Part shown: one piece after another, positions 62,242-64,000 of the stretch | Layout: every line of letters starts with the position of its first letter | Position numbering within the stretch: the stretch's first letter is position 1 | Assembly (NCBI GenBank): GCA_031460455.1 | Contig: JAVKTQ010000009.1 | Location: 85,833-149,832 of the forward strand | Length of the DNA: 64,000 nucleotides | Reading direction: 5' to 3' | Origin: Sporomusaceae bacterium | GTDB taxonomy: Bacteria; Bacillota; Negativicutes; Sporomusales; UBA7701 | Program-made: the position numbers and the translations under genes | Notes under the pieces: generated by a model | The model's database searches: none | What the model was told of the DNA's origin: nothing | What the model saw: the letters and a program-made list of their open reading frames with translations, nothing else

Positions 62242-63667
62242 GGGCGGCCTCCTTGACGACGAGTTGGTCGTATAGTTCGCTGTAGCGCCGCGCCGATCTC
62301 TCCCAGCCATAGTCGCCGCTCATGGCGGCTTTGACGAGGGAGCGCCAGGCGGGCCGGTCGCTGTAGTGGGAGAGCGCCCAGCGCAGGGTGTGGAGCAGGT
62401 CGTGGGCGTTGTAGTTGGCGAAGCTGAAGCCGTTGCCTTCGCCGGTGTACTGGTTGAAGGGACGGACGGTGTCGCGCAGGCCGCCGGTCTCGCGGACGAG
62501 CGGCAGGGCGCCGTAGCGCATGGCGGCGAGCTGGGCGAGGCCGCAGGGCTCGAAGAGCGAGGGCATGAGGAAGAGGTCGGCGGCGGCGAGGATGCGGCGG
62601 TACATGGCGTCGTCGAAGGGGAGGACGGTGGCCTGGCCGGGGTGGCGGAAGGCGAGGTCGTGGAAGAAGGCGCGGTACCAGTCTTCGCCGTCGCCCATGA
62701 CGACGAGCTGGAGGTCCATGGCGAGCATTTCCCCGGCGACGCGGATGATGAGGTCGAACCCTTTCTGGCGGACGAGCCGGGCGACGACGGCGACGAGCGG
62801 CGTTTCGGCCCTGACGGCCAGGCCGAGCGCTTCCTGGAGCCTGAGCTTGTTTTCCCGCTTGCCCTCCAGGCAGCCGTTAGTGCCGTAGCGGTGGAATAGG
62901 TGAGGATCGGCCGCAGGGTCGTAGGTTTCGCTGTCGATGCCGTTGAGGATGCCGGTAAGGTCGCCGCCCCGCTTTCTGAGCAGGCCGTCGAGCATTTCGC
63001 CGTGGAAGGGGTGGCGGATCTCTTCGGCGTAGCTGGGGCTGACGGTGGTGACGCGGTCGGCGTAGGCGATGCCGGCTTTCATGAAGCTGATCTGGTCGTA
63101 GAATTCGACGCCGTCCGGGGTGAAGTGCTCCCAGCCGAGGTCGACGATGTCGCCCATGACGGTTTTGGCGAAGATGCCCTGGTGCTTGAGGTTGTGGATG
63201 GTGAAGACGGTGCGGGCGCTGCCGCCGTGGGCGGCCAGATAAGCGGGGATGAGGCCGGCGTGCCAGTCGTGGCAGTGGAGGATGTCGGGCCGGAAGGCGA
63301 GGTGGGGCAGGGCTGCGAGGACGGCGCGGGCGAAGTAGGCGTAGCGCTCGGCTTCGTCGTAGTGGCCGTAGAGGCGCGGGCGGTCGAAGTAGTAGCGGTT
63401 GTCGAGGAAATAAAAAGGCACGTCCCGGTGCCTGAGGGCGTGGAGGCCGCAGTATTGCCGCCGCCAGCCTACCGGGACGGTTATCTCTGTGACGGGAGCC
63501 ATCGCCGCCCGCAGGCCGGGCGGGACGGCGCCGTAGAGGGGCATTATGACTCTGGCGTCGATACCCAGCCGCCGGAGCGCGCCGGGCAGGGAGCCGACGA
63601 CTTCGCCCAGGCCGCCGCTTTTGGCGAAGGGCGCGGCTTCGGCGGCGGCGAACAGTACTGTTGTCAT
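62042..63667 (-). CDS. glgA: Glycogen synthase with abnormal C-terminal extension
   Basis: 541 residues, GT5 family, adds glucose from ADP-glucose to glycogen. The N-terminus has the ADP-glucose motif KSGGLGEVVGSLPGAL; then VFTIHNLKHQGIF, GILNGIDSETYDP, VARLVRQKGFDLI, and PSLFEPCGLAQLAAMRYG (catalytic Glu). The normal end would be near YSELYDQLVV, about 470-475 residues; instead no stop appears and the frame continues 200 bases into glgP, adding a Gln/Arg/Ala-rich tail (AAHAHRQRRIPTAV) that does not look like the family. GAAGGAACG precedes the ATG. A lost stop codon is likely. Confidence 0.92.
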   Translation of the reverse strand: MTTVLFAAAEAAPFAKSGGLGEVVGSLPGALRRLGIDARVIMPLYGAVPPGLRAAMAPVTEITVPVGWRRQYCGLHALRHRDVPFYFLDNRYYFDRPRLYGHYDEAERYAYFARAVLAALPHLAFRPDILHCHDWHAGLIPAYLAAHGGSARTVFTIHNLKHQGIFAKTVMGDIVDLGWEHFTPDGVEFYDQISFMKAGIAYADRVTTVSPSYAEEIRHPFHGEMLDGLLRKRGGDLTGILNGIDSETYDPAADPHLFHRYGTNGCLEGKRENKLRLQEALGLAVRAETPLVAVVARLVRQKGFDLIIRVAGEMLAMDLQLVVMGDGEDWYRAFFHDLAFRHPGQATVLPFDDAMYRRILAAADLFLMPSLFEPCGLAQLAAMRYGALPLVRETGGLRDTVRPFNQYTGEGNGFSFANYNAHDLLHTLRWALSHYSDRPAWRSLVKAAMSGDYGWERSARRYSELYDQLVVKEAAHAHRQRRIPTAVSGQSGAAARQTARRDDRRREVPGAQQPHPGQYWPAVAAVAQPPAPGEAGLLPVY

Positions 63668-63791
63668 GGGCGGTCATCGTTCCTTCTTTCGTGATGGATT
63701 TTGGCACGTTAGGATTATTGTATGCCGCGGGACGGTATGTTTATGCGCCGGGAAAAAGAAAAAAGCCCGCGATGGTGCGGGGGCGATAGTC

Positions 63792-63900
63792 GGGCGCAAA
63801 AATATTTTTTGGTGAAAATACCGCTTTGGACGAAAAGTGGACTTTTAGTGGACTGTTTGACAAAAAAGCGTGATATGATGATATCGTCAAGAAGACCGCC
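63792..63900 (+). promoter_or_regulatory. Repeated promoter/operator module, right copy
   Basis: Inverted copy of 10909-11016 with the same 39-bp block (63821-63859), the paired AGTGGACT repeats, and the extended -10 TGATATGAT at 63871-63879. A third AGTGGACT follows at 63904-63911. It points to the right, out of the window, so it presumably drives a gene beyond position 64000. Confidence 0.75.
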
Positions 63901-63973
63901 GAAAGTGGACTGAACCCTATCCAATAGACACGAATAAAGAGGCCTATCGCAGGATTTCATGAAATTACGCAGA

Positions 63974-64000
63974 CTGACGTCGTTGTTCAAGCGGCGTCAG
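63974..64000 (+). terminator. Hairpin at the right edge, possible leader terminator
   Basis: CTGACGTCG pairs with CGGCGTCAG (one G-U pair) around TTGTTCAAG. It lies about 95 bases downstream of the predicted start from the right module; the window ends before any T-run could be seen. Confidence 0.4.

Overview
The window is GC-rich chromosomal DNA from a Bacillota-type bacterium, most likely a spore-forming diderm of the Negativicutes/Sporomusaceae kind. The class is an inference from gene content and style. What is seen: PyrR-type pyrimidine attenuators, GTG/TTG starts behind strong GGAGG sites, a polA-mutM-coaE cluster, a DNA polymerase I without a recognisable proofreading site, and Spo0A-box-like heptamers upstream of an orphan PAS histidine kinase. 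No CRISPR array, rRNA, transposase or prophage block was seen.

Layout. 1-7026: the pyr operon on the minus strand (pyrB-pyrC-carA-carB-pyrK) behind one sigma-A-like promoter and two tandem PyrR attenuators. 7030-11016: an accessory patch with a palindromic repeat, an AT-rich nuclease-like gene, an intergenic repeat, and a lysozyme-domain protein paired with an exported protein under an unusual promoter. 11114-29944: M20 peptidases, a class A beta-lactamase-fold hydrolase, an EamA exporter, an MgtA-type Mg2+ ATPase, an AbgA/DcuC-like pair, adenine deaminase, bacterioferritin, and cyclic-di-GMP enzymes. 30060-30282: two tRNA-Leu genes. 30360-38225: a peptide-binding lipoprotein, slt, coaE, mutM, polA and an L,D-transpeptidase. 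38318-45283: a sporulation-type kinase that seems frameshifted, sbcD-sbcC and a flavoprotein. 45431-46255: very small genes. 46709-52155: a block of different codon use (DUF3089 hydrolase, Agr-like two-component pair, Tat-exported phosphoesterase) between 14-bp direct repeats. 52242-56017: metF, two tiny genes, a PAS-GGDEF-HD-GYP protein and a carbohydrate-binding module. 56126-63667: glycogen genes (GH13-GH77 fusion, glgP, glgA), all on the minus strand.

How it fits together. UMP synthesis is controlled as a unit by PyrR-sensed pyrimidine nucleotides. Glycogen synthesis (GlgA) and breakdown (GlgP, the debranching/transglycosylating fusion, a small starch-binding protein) are grouped. Three GGDEF proteins, two of them also HD-GYP, suggest active cyclic-di-GMP signalling; one is coupled to a phosphate-type binding lipoprotein, and another has a Spo0A-like box at its promoter.

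Most unusual parts: (i) a 108-bp promoter/operator module present twice, once in front of the lysozyme-domain gene with a terminator directly after the predicted start, and once pointing out of the right edge; (ii) two families of structured intergenic repeats whose stems change sequence but keep pairing; (iii) the apparent +1 frameshift at the start of the kinase with several Spo0A-like boxes upstream; (iv) a 200-bp out-of-frame overlap of glgA and glgP.
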